64,000 bases of DNA from Mytilus trossulus (taxonomy: Eukaryota; Mollusca; Bivalvia; Mytilida; Mytilidae). The position numbers and the translations under genes are program-made. The notes beneath the pieces are model-generated. The model had not been told where the DNA came from and ran no database searches. It saw only the letters and a list, made by a program, of their open reading frames with translations. Every line of letters starts with the position of its first letter. Position 1 is the first letter of the stretch. Positions 26,013 through 38,745 of this stretch are shown piece after piece. The stretch is taken from assembly GCF_036588685.1 (NCBI RefSeq), contig NC_086386.1:42703878-42767877 (forward strand), given 5' to 3'.

Positions 26013-27204
26013 GTTTCTTTTCACTACATCGGATATGGTAAACACGAAATAAGCGTTATGTGATTTCTGCTAGGTTTGACATTTTTAATCAAATCGAGAC
26101 CTACTATACATAATTTATATGTTTTTCTTTCAAGATACTTCAAACAATCATGTTGTTTTTTTTTTCAAAGAAGATCTAAGAATGTGTGCTCCAGTTTCTG
26201 AAAAGACCGTAGGTGCCTCTCGTTTGTCACTAGTTTCAGCGTGAAGTTGCCATTTGTTTTGGTTTTTTTTTGTCCCCAGTTTTGTCTATTTCTCGTACTT
26301 TCTATCCCACATGATTGGCGTTTCTTTTCTTGATCCCTTCCTCTGATCCCTTTGACACGGTAAAGCCATTCAGTGCCTAAAGGGCGTTCAAAAAGGCAAA
26401 GAAACAATATTCTGTCATTACATTTGCTCATAACTTCTATAAAAGCTTGAAGATGAATCGTAATCTTTTAAAAAAAACATGAAAGAGTTTATTCACGTGC
26501 AAGAAGAAAAATATTATAACAAAAAAGAGATCAAAGACTCAAATAGGCGGTTTTCGCAGAATAGTTCGTAAACCGTATAAAGAATGCTCTATGATTGCAT
26601 GCTTACATCCACCTTTATTGAACTTAGGTGGACAGTTGTCTCATTGGCATACTTCTCTTTATTCATATATCTATTATTATATTACCAAATTACTATGTTG
26701 AGTGTATTGTCTAGTATTGTATGTACATGCAACTTGATTGACATGGTTGTATTTGTAAAAGAGCCCTATTTCTGGAAAATAATAATAAAAAAAAATGTTT
26801 GAAACATGAAATGTAAAATAGTATGTGCATATAACTTCATATTAAGTATAATATCCCTGTTAAGTTTCATGGATCTTGGTTGAAAACTGTAGGAGAAGTT
26901 GATTGCACAGATTAGTTAACCCCTTGTCCGGACATCACGAGCCAGGACCAAGATAGCAATACTGTAAGCATGTTTATTATTATGCAGACATCTGAGAGAA
27001 AAATCAACCAGACTAAAATGTTTTGGATGGGTTTAGTTTTGTGACAGATTGAACTTTTTTAAGAACTGTGATGAATTTATCAAAAATACTTACGTAATGA
27101 ATTTCGTCAATACATAAGTGTATTATATTTGTCTTACCATCCATCCAAATTCCCTCTCGCGGTTAACTTACTCGCACAAACGTACACCTTTCAGTTCCCG
27201 ACTA

Positions 27205-27665
27205 AGCCCCCCCCCCCACGTGTGATCAGGGAATACAAATATGGTAATTTTGGTCTTCTTTCGACCGTCAGTAAAATCTTTGCAATAATGGTGAGTCCGA
27301 TTGGCTGTGCCTGAAGTACAAGTAGGCAGCCTCGTCCAGTCAGAAGAGGGACGTTTCAGACGATTCGGATTTTCGTGTGCTATGCTCTATTAAATTGAAG
27401 ACTGAGAAACGGGGAATGTGTCAGAGACAACAACCCAACTAAAGAGCAGAACGCATGTCAAGGCCACTAATGGTCATTCAACAAAGCGAGAAAATCCTGC
27501 ACCGAAGGCGGGTTTCAGCTAGACTTTTAAACACAATATGTACTAGTTCAGCAAAAAATGACGTCACACTAAAAGATTTCAAATAAAACAACAACTTGCA
27601 ACAACTCTTTAAGAGGTCCGTATATGGCCTGATGCAATGTGAAATGTCTGTCTCTATAAACAATT
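27205..27665 (-). promoter_or_regulatory. Conserved 5' flank of right-hand membrane-protein gene
   Basis: Partner of the 7025-7440 block, upstream of the right-hand gene. It includes a run of C at about 27208-27218. Similarity fades at about 27665, which marks the outer edge of recognisable duplication. Role as promoter or noncoding exon is inference. Confidence 0.4.
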
Positions 27666-28248
27666 ATCCTATTGTTCCAGCTAGTAGCAGTCAAAATTTC
27701 CCGAACTTTATTCCGGACAGGCTCAACTATACATATCCTACCTAATATTTGCCACTCGACGTTACGCTAAGTACTACACAACTTCTACGTAGAACAAACT
27801 GTATCCCTGCTTGTACAAACCTTACGGAAGGAGGATGTTTTTTGTAATTAGTTTTTATGAATATGATGTATAAAATAAATTAGTAGTTATGAATGCATAA
27901 TTATCTATATTTTGCAATCCCATTTTAATCATAAAAGGGTGGAGCTTTTATCAAGAAAATAGTATCGCCGCAGTACAACATGCCCTTTCCATTTGCTCTG
28001 TAAAGGCAGAGATATAACTTTACATACCTTAGTTAGGAGAAGTTTTTGTAATTTGCAAAATATTTTTAATCGTAGCTTATCATACAGTATGGTGGATTGT
28101 TGTCTTATTGCCAATTGTAGGTAAATCTATAAAGCAGATGTATGACATTTGTGTTGTTTTCATTTTGTGTACCACGTACACTTTCTTATTTTATATGACT
28201 GAAAATAGAAATTGTTTAATCTTGTCACTCTCATCCTGAACATTCATG

Positions 28249-28425
28249 AAATATTGCCACTGGACGTCAAGCAACCAACAATCAATATATCAATCTTGCC
28301 ACTGGACGTTAAGCAACTAACAATCAATGTATCAATCTTGCCACTGGACGTTAAGCAACCAACAATCAATATATCAATCTTGCCACTGGAAGTAAGCAAC
28401 CAACAATCAAAGTATAAATCTTGTC
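28249..28425 (+). repeat. 42-bp tandem repeat, about four units
   Basis: Units contain ttgccactggacgttaagca followed by accaacaatcaat. They lie just upstream of the F-box gene's 3' end. Confidence 0.85.
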
Positions 28426-28674
28426 ACAGATACATGTTGAAACATTATTATTTGATTTTACATGATTCCCTGATGATATGTAATGCGTAAATTTTGTTGT
28501 CATTCGTGTGACACTATATACATTAAAGCTGCTGGTCAAAAACATCTTATGTTAAAAAAACATACGTAAATGCTTCTTAATAATAAAATAATTTAATCTC
28601 AATGCTGAACTGAAAATGTACTTATTCATTATTACAATACATAAAATGCAATACATAGAAATAATATAAATGAC

Positions 28675-28680
28675 TTTATT
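28675..28680 (-). terminator. Polyadenylation signal of the F-box gene
   Basis: AATAAA on the minus strand, 26 bases past the stop codon. Confidence 0.5.
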
Positions 28681-28705
28681 CTCATAAGAAATAACATGTC
28701 TCATA

Positions 28706-30166
28706 TCATATTTGCACTCCGTCTTTATTTCTGTAGATAATTAATGATTTGCGTCTGCCAACAAACTCTGAACCTAGTATGGCTGCTAAAGACTCTTTCA
28801 GTTCCATTCGTTTCATCTTCCTGTCATCGTTTTCTGGATCTATTGCAATTCCTTCTAACCTGTTTTCTAGATGAGCTACCATTTCATCATTTTCCGCATG
28901 ATCGATTTGGTCTACCATCGAAACATTTTTCTCGTCAATTTGAAATGTTTTCCACCCACTTCCCCGTGATTTAGCTAATTCTATGACTGTTCTGTAGTGT
29001 AAACCATACCATGTGCATGATTTGATGACTAGATGTGTCAGTGATGTACATTCTTCTACCATCCTTATCAAGGAGGTGTCATAGTTTGTCAATCCACAGT
29101 ACAGTTCAAACCTTTTCAAGGTTTTGCTGTACTTGGAAGTAATTGATTCAAGCATTAGATCATTTACTCTGGACCATTCAAGAAAGACAACTGTTGAAAG
29201 TGGACAGTCAAATGTCAACATATTACTCAAGACAGCTGCTTGTACTCGAGGTATCACCCAGCAATTCACAGAGAAATTCGGATTGATATCGGTTAGGCAT
29301 TTCCATGACGACGGATTGATAAATGGAATGTGAAGTTGTGGATTACTTTTGCCATGTGTGACGTATATCTTCATTAACTGTAGCTTGTCAACTCGCTCGC
29401 AGTGTGCAAACTCTTTCAAAAGATCATTAGACAACATCGTCGATCTAAGTCTTAAGCTTTTTAAGTTCTTTAGGTGGCTTACTAATTCTAAAACCATTCT
29501 TCTGTTTGGAAGAGTCGGTTGGTAAACTGATAACATCTGGCTAGAGTCAGGCCAGAGGATACTAAGATGCTCTAATCGATGAAATGTTGGGTTTCTGGCT
29601 ATAACCTTTATAATGTCTTGGTCCTCAGGATAATCTGGAAGGAATGGCCAACATTGTATAACCAGCTGCTTTATTCTCTTAGCATTTCTAATAAGAGATA
29701 ATAGTACAAGCATATCTTCTTTAGGTGGTCTTGGTATTTTTGTACGCAAAGGTTCACATTGCGGCGAAAATGTGCCAACTTTCAAAATCAGCTTTTCAAG
29801 TGAACATTGATTACTGAGCTTTAATAATACTGGATGCCAATCTTCAGGCATACCTTTAAGATGGCCATAAATTTTTATTGTTAAAATTTTAAAATATTTA
29901 CCAAACTTTGATATAAGCATCTTTTCCTTTTTTCCTTTCCTGATCATGAGTTCATTATCTTTATCGCTTTCTATGAACACTTCGTACTGACGCCAAAGTT
30001 CTGGATCATTAAATATATTATACATACTATGACAAACCATAGATGCTCTGTATTTTGAAGATAATGGTAAAAATTGCAATATATGAATAATCATTTCTAT
30101 AGGCAGATCTGTTAGAAAAAGACTTTGCTGGCACTCAATCTCTTCCATTTCAAATTCTTTTGTCAT
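28706..30166 (-). CDS. F-box protein with leucine-rich-repeat-like C-terminal part
   Basis: A single uninterrupted frame of 486 residues starting MTKEFEMEE. Residues about 17-60 form an F-box: LTDLPIEMIIHILQFLPLSS, then a VCHSMYNIF segment and DPELWRQ. This is the Skp1-binding module of SCF ubiquitin ligases. Residues about 120-400 carry irregular leucine-rich strands (SLEKLILKV, IKQLVIQCW, LKSLRLRST, SLTHLVIKS), the usual substrate-binding part. The likely role is a substrate receptor for ubiquitination; the substrate is unknown. The frame opens upstream only to a TTG, and a good acceptor (TTTTGCAG) ends at 30173, so the ATG at 30166 probably follows a 5'UTR intron. Stop TGA is at 28708-28706 and AATAAA at 28680-28675. 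FBXO33- or FBXO39-like naming is possible but not established. Confidence 0.85.
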   Translation of the reverse strand: MTKEFEMEEIECQQSLFLTDLPIEMIIHILQFLPLSSKYRASMVCHSMYNIFNDPELWRQYEVFIESDKDNELMIRKGKKEKMLISKFGKYFKILTIKIYGHLKGMPEDWHPVLLKLSNQCSLEKLILKVGTFSPQCEPLRTKIPRPPKEDMLVLLSLIRNAKRIKQLVIQCWPFLPDYPEDQDIIKVIARNPTFHRLEHLSILWPDSSQMLSVYQPTLPNRRMVLELVSHLKNLKSLRLRSTMLSNDLLKEFAHCERVDKLQLMKIYVTHGKSNPQLHIPFINPSSWKCLTDINPNFSVNCWVIPRVQAAVLSNMLTFDCPLSTVVFLEWSRVNDLMLESITSKYSKTLKRFELYCGLTNYDTSLIRMVEECTSLTHLVIKSCTWYGLHYRTVIELAKSRGSGWKTFQIDEKNVSMVDQIDHAENDEMVAHLENRLEGIAIDPENDDRKMKRMELKESLAAILGSEFVGRRKSLIIYRNKDGVQI

Positions 30167-30189
30167 ATTAAACTGCAAAATAAAATAAA

Positions 30190-33100
30190 AATCAATTTTA
30201 GTTTCAAATTTTTATTTTACCCCATTTGATAAATATGATAAAAACATTGAATTAAGGTCAACTAAATGACCAATCTCCTTTTTTCTTACTTGATTGCAGG
30301 GTTTGTTCTTCGTGCTATGTGTATGCTGTAGAATGTGTCCCAGTGCGTGCGGTGTATATAACAAAGAAGATGTGGTATAACTTCCAATTAGAAAACTCTT
30401 TACAAGAGACCAAATGACACAGATGCCCTCTTTCTGATACATGTATTTATGCGGTTTTTGTCTGTGAGAGAGCGGTCTATATTTAGTTTTAAATTATTAT
30501 AATTGTTCGATTTCTCATCAATTTCATTAGAACTCTTAATGATAGTTATCTCATAGTCTATACTGGACCCCTGTTGTGTTCACATATCGCTACACTGACG
30601 GTGCGAAGCGATTGATGTAATGACAGACCAGTTTATCTCATCGGTAATCATACCATATCTCTTTTAATTTTTCCGACGTAGTCGGTAAAGCTTTGGCATG
30701 TGCCCTTTGAACTCAAGGACGCTTAACTATGGCAACAGAATACGCATGCTCGAATATCCTTTCTGTGATTGGACAAAGTGCTGTCATGGTGGGTGATTTG
30801 GTTGTGTTTTAAAAAACGTCTCGTAATTATATCGTGATGGAAAGCAAGTACAAATCTATAAATATTTGAACTAGATCTTACAAAGATTTATATTTTTATT
30901 AAAATTAATGTTTCTCCAATAGTTCTTTGCATCCATGACAGCTGTTTATTCGGGACAATTATATAATAATGTAAACTTTGTTGTTCGAACGCACATGACT
31001 TTTAGAACGCACATGCGGCATGTGAGATTTTCCGCGCGGTTTTGGTGAATGTAAGCAGAAAGATACATGTACGAGGACGGAGAATACTGAACACAAACAT
31101 TGATTGTGCTTCTGAAGGTGATCGAAATGATAGTTTAAAACATATACTCAAATTTAAATACGTCGGATATCTTTTTTAAAGATAGTTCTTGTTTAAACAA
31201 GACATGTTTTAATCTTCATACACCGTTCTTAATCAATGTCTTTTCCTACCCATCACAATAACAATATGAGAGTGACTGTATGAACAACCAAAGAGTCATC
31301 ATTACTAAAGAACAAATTGTAAAGCTAACGTCATCAAAACCAAAATCATCATTATTATTGTGATAATTTTTTTGGGGTCAAGATGGACAATAAGTTAATC
31401 TTCATATTCTTAATTAGTTGCCCGGGCTATAACCAATATAATATTACCTTGTGTTTACACCTCTCCCAACAGGGTAACAATTCCATCCTATTGCTATCAA
31501 TGAAGCATTCTGGGGATTCTGTATATGATGCTCAAAGAGGCTTTGTCAATTTACATAAATTAGAAAGAAGGACACAAATAATTAAGGAAAATAATCAACA
31601 AAAATACAAACCTTGATTATTATATGCTCCAGATGAATAACGAGTGAGAATTGAATATGAATGCTTGTTATTAACCTGAGTTATTATATACAATATGACA
31701 ATGAGTATTTCTATAATTAGGAGTAATATTGAGCAATACGTTTTGACCCGGCGGCTTTTTAATCGGATATTGCATTACATAAAATTAATGAATTAAAATT
31801 ATGTATAAAGAGGTACATTTATAAAAGATAACAACTGAAAAACGCCAAAAGACATTCTTATTGTTTATTACAATTTAAAAGAAAAATAAAAAAAATATAA
31901 ATTTTGAATAAAATATTTAAATTGGTGTACGCAGTTTTATTGTTGATTGTTTAACGGCCAGTGGCAATTATGTCATGCATGTTCAGGATCAGTGTTTACA
32001 GAAATTGCAGACAATTCTAAATAAAACAAATATGTAGATGTGTATTCAAAGTACCAGTTACCAGTACGCTCTAATGGATATTTAGAGAGTTGTCTCATTA
32101 ACACACATTCAATGTGCCACATCTTCTTATTATATATAGTATCTCTTCATCATGCAAAAAACTATCGCCAAGGATTCAAAATAATCGTTGCATTGTACAA
32201 AGATATGAGGGTCTTGATGGGGTTTACAGAATAGAGAATTATGGGTAAAACGTGATAAATAAATGGCAAAAAATAAATGATAGAAAATATAGACCTAAAA
32301 AAAGAAGGATGGCACAACCAGGCAGCAGCTAGCGAACAATAACGCGGTTTAACAATCGTATATAGGGATGTTGAAATATAAACAATACAAGAGAAAGGTT
32401 GACGTTATGGTTTAGAAACCCATTATAATAATATTTCATTTCATATTATCTATTATATATATATTTACTGTTTTTTTTATTAATTTTATTGGGTTTTTCA
32501 AAGATTTAAATACACTTTTATGTATTTACGAAACTTCCACTCCCGTAAGGCTCACGAGACTACGATTATAACGTGATTCATCGAGTCAAACCAGTCTTTT
32601 CCGATCGCTTATTCCGTCTTGATACATCCGGCAGCGGTATGCTTTTATGATCGTTTAAAAAAAAGGATGCTTATGCACCCAGAGCTTGTTTGATAGGCGA
32701 TTAATGTTACCCTACCTTTTGGAATATTTATCAATAGTGAATACTTTTTTATATATACTTCGTATCCATACCTGAAATTTTAATGGAACGAATTAGATTT
32801 TTTAAAGCTATCGCTTGTGTCCCAAACTGCATATGACAAACCTATCCCTTTGGTAAAATCTTTGAAAACAACCCCAATACCTTGGTAATTCATTTAAGAA
32901 TTAAACATGAGCTAAGAGACACTTACCGCAACTTTCAATGGCTCCACTGCTATCCTTCGAAACTCTAATTGTATTTCAGGAATCCTATTACGACACCAAA
33001 TTAAACCATGTGTCGTAACGGTTTAGAAATACAAAAGTGTGAATGATAAGTTTTATTAAAACTACTTGAAAATAATACAATTACAAATGTTTATATGCAT

Positions 33101-33330
33101 ATCGGTGCGAGTACAAGATTGTTTTAGAAAAAAAACTACAAAATATCTCCCAACTAATAGGGTTTCTAGGTAAATGGTCATCATCATTTTGTCTCATATC
33201 GAAGTTACAACATCTACTTGCATAATATATGATTGAATTCTACAAAGGTATGTATTCAACTATGTTAGACTTATGCAAACTAAGAAATCATGAAACAAAA
33301 TTCCTCAAATACTCATTTTTGGTTAACCGG
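30190..33330. other. Intergenic, no supported gene
   Basis: Upstream of the F-box gene. It holds a dispersed-repeat fragment at about 30365-30425 and scattered short frames (31383-31616, 32040-32234) with no domain, splice or codon support. The F-box promoter must lie here but was not located. Confidence 0.5.
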
Positions 33331-33333
33331 AAC

Positions 33334-33500
33334 AAGTGTGGACACAGATCAGTGTGGATAGTATGTTTGGAAGATTGATAGTGTTTTCTGACAAAAAATG
33401 TTCTCTAGTGTTTTGTTTTCATATTGTTCCATGTTGAACTGTTGTGCAAAATGATAAACAACCAGTACAATGTACCAAACACTGAAAATAACAATGCCTT
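33334..33500 (+). repeat. Third copy of an intron-4 segment of the membrane-protein genes
   Basis: Resembles 719-870 and, more weakly, 15745-15860 (gtgtggacacagatcagtgt, ttttctgacaaa). No flanking exon was found. Either a relic of a further duplication or an unrecognised repeat. Confidence 0.45.
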
Positions 33501-33672
33501 TAATATAATCTATTTAATATTGAGTTCTAAATTTCAATCCTGTCACGGAGGAGACACTACTTTAAATCAGTGCCGACCTTCCATAGGTTTTATTTAGCTA
33601 GACATCGCTTTCAATATCAAATCTACATATTAGCCAATGTACTGTGAGTGATTCTTGTATGTTATAATTTAG

Positions 33673-34956
33673 TAGTGTTGTCAACGGTTAACCGTTTGAA
33701 CGACCGAATACCGAAAACCAAAAACGCTAACCGGTAAACCGGATTTTTTTCCCAATTTTTATAGATTTGATATAATTTGTATTGATCGAAATCATTAAAT
33801 TGTTATGTTTTCTTTAAAATGTGTCGTGTTAATTAATTTGACATATCAATTGTCCAGTAAATTGATTGCTATTGTTAATCCAAAAATATAAAATTAATTG
33901 GAACTTGTCTGCTCGGGGCAATATCTTAAGGAAACATAATTGGTATACATGATTAAATTTTACGATTTACTTTTAATTAGTATTTCTTTTTTATGCCCCA
34001 TTCATGAGCATTATGTTTTTCTGGTTTGTGCGTCCGTTTGTCCGTTCGTCTGTCCCGCTTCAGGTTACAGTTTGTTGAAGTTGAAGTCCAATCAATTTGA
34101 AACTTAGTACACATGTTCCTTATGATATGATCTTTCTAATTTTAATGCCAAATTAGAGAGTGAATCCAAATTTTACGGTCCACTGAACATAGAAAATGAT
34201 AGTGCGGATAGGGCATTCGTGTTCTTGGAACACATTCTTGTTGTTCTTATAATGTGTAGACCTACATCTGCATGTACAATCTCCGCCGTGCAAAAAAAAA
34301 AAGTAAAAACACAAAAATACTGAACTCCGAGGAAAATTCAAAAAGGAAAATCCAAAATCAAAAGGCAAAACCAAAAGTCCAAACACATCAAACGAAAAGA
34401 CAACACTCTACAAGGCTTTGTCATACTTTAAACGAAACGCTAACTAAATTGTTGAGAAATGCAAACAAATGTGAATATAACCAATGTATACTTGATAGTA
34501 ACAAGCTTTGGTCCAATCAGTTTAAATCAAAACAATCCACATTATTTTTGGAGACAACAAGAGAAAATGAATCATCGGTTTCAGACATTCAAATTCTACG
34601 AGATCTAGAAAGACGTTTTTTTAACTTTTCAATTAGATGCTTGTACACACGCTATAGTTGATACGGTGTATTTGATTATCAAAGTCAAACATCGCTAGGA
34701 ATCATCACAGACAATCCTTATAATACCAAAGGACAAACTTCAATTCATCGTATTATAAAAACGTAAATGTATGACTTGGATGGAAGGTTGTCACATTGAC
34801 ACTCATACCACATCTTCTTATATCTATATGTCATGTATGTAGGATACTATAGATAAGGCCTTAAAACATAAATTTAAAATACCGGTTAACCGGTTAATCG
34901 GTCGAACGATTATCCGAGTTACTGGTTAGACAAAAGTGTACGATTTGACAACACTA
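33673..34956. mobile_element. hAT-like non-autonomous element
   Basis: Left tip TAGTGTTGTCAA and right tip TTGACAACACTA are perfect 12-bp inverted repeats. Both are followed inward by CGGTTAACCGG-type palindromic DNA. About 1.28 kb. No transposase frame was seen. Inside are at least two other dispersed repeats (at about 33994-34080 and 34285-34400). An 8-bp target duplication is not convincing. Confidence 0.55.
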
Positions 34957-35039
34957 AATATAAGCATTCCTATAAAAAATAAATAGCATTTGCAACGTTT
35001 CCTTGGATTTCCTTTCAACATTTTAACATTTGAAATAAC

Positions 35040-35375
35040 TTCTATGTGCATGTAAATACATTAACATTTTTAAACTTTGAAATATGTGCATGTGAATACT
35101 TTAATATTTTTTAACTTTGAAATATGTGCATGTAAATACATTAACATTTTTTAACTTTGAAATATGTGCATGTAAATATATTAACATTTTTTAACTTTGA
35201 AATATGTGCATGTAAATACATTAACATTTTTTAACTTTGAAATATGTGCATGTAAATACATTAACATTTTTTAACTTTTAAATATGTGCATGTAAATACA
35301 TTAACATTTTTTAACTTTGAAATATGTGCATGTAAATACATTAACATTTTTTAACTTTGAAATATGTACATGTAA
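35040..35375 (+). repeat. 40-bp tandem repeat, about eight units
   Basis: Units of the form gaaatatgtgcatgtaaata followed by cattaacattttttaacttt abut the 5' edge of the Penelope-like element. A single diverged unit recurs at about 38905-38955, past the element's 3' end. Confidence 0.85.
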
Positions 35376-35379
35376 AATT

Positions 35380-38091
35380 TTGGAGGATTGCAACAAAATT
35401 TCATATAGCAGTCCTAAGTATGAAATTATTCAAATTATTATGGCATATTGTTATTCCAAATTATTTCCAAAAATTGATCGCCCTGAAGATCATAAAAAAA
35501 CATTTTATTAAAATTAAGTATGTTAATAAAGGCTTTGATTTTGTAAATATTGCCGGTATATTTAACGACCATTCTGTTAAAGAACAAATTCCTGGATATT
35601 TTGACAATACTGAGCTACCTCTTATTTGTTATATTTACAAGAAATCTACCCGGAAATTTGTGTTTAATTATAGTCAATTGTGTAAAGATGTTAATATCAG
35701 TAAAACTACACCTACTTCATGTAATTGCAGTAATTCCGAATATATTTATGGACCCATTTCCCATGTTATAACAGGAGATCTTAACATCGTTCAAGACCGA
35801 GAGTTAAAATCATTCCTCAGTAATGGACCTAAATATCGTCCCCCGTCAATTATTAATTGGAATGAGTGTCGTAATATCATCCACGACTCATTCCATACTT
35901 ACTGTATGAAATGGATAAAACGGGAAAAAGCTGACAAAAAATCTTTGGACTCTTTTTTTTAATTCAAACATAAACTAAAAGAACTAGCCAAGGAATTTGT
36001 TTTTGTCCCGGCCGATAAAGCTGCTAATAATATTATTATTGTTTGACGTAAATTTTACATTGAGGTTCTGAAAAAGGAAATCACCAATTCACCAACATTC
36101 CAACTGACTCCGTTTTCAGAAAACGAAATCTGTAACAAACATAAACTTTTAGCCACCGCTTTACAGGCAGAGCCAAATACAATGAAAGTCCCAACTATGT
36201 ATTGGCTTCCGAAGCTACACAAAACCTCTTACAAATATAGATTTATTTCGTCTTCAAGCCATTGTTCAACTACTAAATTGTCTATTCTTCTTACCAGCAC
36301 ACTTGGTACAATTAAAAACCTTATAATAAATTGTTCAAATAAGGCCTTCGAAAATAGTGGAATAAATTACTTTTGGAGTGTCAAGAACTCGTTGGAAGTA
36401 CTTGATAAATTGCATGCTTATATTGGTGATTTTGAATCTGTTCAAAGTTTTGATTTTTCTACCCTGTATACCACATTGCCTCACATTCTCATTAAGAAAA
36501 AATTCACACACCTTATTAAATGGGCATTAAAAAAATCAGAATGTGAATATATATGTTCAAACTCTTTTAGGTCATTTTTTAGTAGCAATAAACAAAAAAA
36601 CTATGTTAATTGGACATGCTTTGATACTATTTATGCCCTTGAACTTTTACTAGATAACATTTTTGTTCGCTTTGGGGATTTCGTATATCGTCAGATTATC
36701 GGCATTCCAATGGGGACTAACTGTGCACCACTTATTGCGGACCTCTTTTTGTATTGTTATGAGTTACAATTTATGACAAAAATAAGCAAAGAACCATCAA
36801 AACAACATCTGATAAACAAATTTAATAATACTTTTAGATATTTGGATGATATTTTGGCTCTCAATAATGACGACTTCAGTTTGTATATTAATGAAATTTA
36901 TCCTGCTGAACTTACTTTAAATAAAGCTAATACTAACAATGACCACTGCCCTTTCCTCGATCGTGATATCTATATCACTAACGGAAAGGTGAATACTAAA
37001 ATCTATGATAAAAGGGATGATTTTTCATTTCCTATTGTTAATTATCCGTTTTTAGATGGTGACGTTCCCTTGTCACCATCTTACGGTGTATATATATCTC
37101 AACTTGTACGATTCGGTCGTATATGTAACAATGTTTTAGATTTTAACGAGAGAAATTTATGTATTACTGAAAAATTATTACACCAGGGTTTTCGATATCA
37201 CAAACTAGTCAAAACATTTACTAAATTTTATCATCGGTATAAAGACATCATTCGTAAATATAGCTCAACATGCAGACTTTTTATACGTTCAGGTATTTCA
37301 CATCCAATTTTTTATGGAAATATTCTGTAAAGCACAAAGGTGTCAGTATTCACCTCAGAAACTTACAAAACCTTTGAATAGACTGATTAAGAAGGGATAT
37401 AATTACGATACTGTTGTCAAGTCATTAAAGATTGCATATTTTGGCGTTAATATTGAGTCACTGATAAGGTCTTGTTGGCATGACACGGGTTATGTTCTTC
37501 TCATATATGTTATAATGGTATGATACTAAACCCCTTACGGGAAGGATTGTGCCTGATGTTCATATGATGAAATCATAATCTTTCAGTCAGTTTAATTGAA
37601 GTCTGGAGCTGGCATGTCAGTTAACTGCTAGTAGTCTGTTGTTATTTATGTATTATTCTCATTTTGTTTATTTTCTTTGGTTACATCTTCTGACATCAGA
37701 CTCGGACTTCTCTTGAACTGAATTTTAATGTGCGTATTGTTATGCTTTTACTTTTCTACACTGGTTAGAGGTATAGGGGGAGGGTTGAGATCTCACAAAC
37801 ATGTTTAACCCCGCCGCATTTTTGCGCCTGTCCCAAGTCAGGAGCCTCTGGCCTTTGTTAGTCTTGTATTATTTAAATTTTAGTTTCTTGTGTACAATTT
37901 GGAAATTAGTATGGCGTTCATTATCACTGAACTAGTATATATTTGTTTAGGGGCCAGCTGAAGGACGCCTCCGGGTGCGGGAATTTCTCGCTACATTGAA
38001 GACCTGTTGGTGACCTTCTGCTGTTGTGTCTTTTTATTTTGGTCGGGTTGTTGTCTCTTTGACACATTCCCCATTTCCATTCTCAATTTTA
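35380..38091 (+). mobile_element. Penelope-like retroelement, decayed, with reverse transcriptase
   Basis: The frame entered at about 35520 is broken by TAA at 35960 and TGA at 36044. It is then open from 36182 to 37330 (382 residues), and a further C-terminal part continues in another frame to 37523. Reverse-transcriptase signatures are YWLPKLHK near residue 7 of the open part, FDFSTLYTTLP (motif A Asp about 91), QIIGIPMGTNCAPLIADLFL (about 171-190) and FRYLDDI (about 218-224). I see no GIY-YIG endonuclease. The 3'UTR-like tail runs to about 38091. Two stops and at least two frame changes mean this copy is dead. DIRS or other RT families seem less likely given the motif spacing. Confidence 0.8.
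36182..37330 (+). pseudogene. Reverse transcriptase core of the Penelope-like element
   Basis: The longest surviving open segment. The encoded YLDD catalytic motif and the first catalytic Asp are intact, but the N-terminal region is cut off by in-frame stops at 35960 and 36044. The frame is also lost at about 37315, so it is treated as a pseudogene. The ATG at 36182 is internal to the original protein. Confidence 0.75.
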
Positions 38092-38128
38092 TTTGCGTCG
38101 GAACTAAACACATTTATTCTAAAAACAG

Positions 38129-38745
38129 TTGTTGGCATGACACGGGTTATGTTCTTCTCATATATGTTATGATGGTATGATACTAAACCCCTAACGGGAA
38201 GGATTGTGCCTGATGTTCATATGATGAAATCATAATCTTTCAGTCAGTTTAATTGAAGTCTGGAGCTCGCATGTCAGTTAACTGCTAGTAGTCTGTTGTT
38301 ATTTATGTATTATTGTCATTTTGTTTATTTTCTTTGGTTACATCTTCTGACATCAGACTCGGACTTCTCTTGAACTGAATTTTAATGTGCGTATTGTTAT
38401 GCGTTTACTTTTCTACATTGGTTAGAGGTATAGGGGGAGGGTTGAGATCTCACAAACATGTTTAACCCCGCCGCATTTTTGCGCCTGTCCCAAGTCAGGA
38501 GCCTCTGGCCTTTGTTAGTCTTGTATTATTTTAATTTTAGTTTCTTGTGTACAATTTGGAAATTAGTATGGCGTTCATTATCACTGAACTAGTATATATT
38601 TGTTTAGGGGCCAGCTGAAGGACGCCTCCGGGTGCGGGAATTTCTCGCTACATTGAAGACCTGTTGGTGACCTTCTGCTGTTGTTTTTTATTTGGTCGGG
38701 TTGTTGTCTCTTTGACACATTCCCCATTTCCATTCTCTATTTTAT
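38129..38745 (+). mobile_element. Second tandem 3' end of the same Penelope-like family
   Basis: Repeats 37472-38091 with few changes, beginning within the C-terminal coding part (tgttggcatgacacgggtta). Offset is 657 bp. A tandem partial copy next to a full one is a known habit of Penelope-like elements. Confidence 0.8.

Noticed and set aside
34272..34661. 129-codon frame as the N-terminus of the Penelope-like element
   Set aside because: It begins in a dispersed repeat also found at about 62555, lies inside the hAT-like element, and is not joined to the reverse transcriptase.
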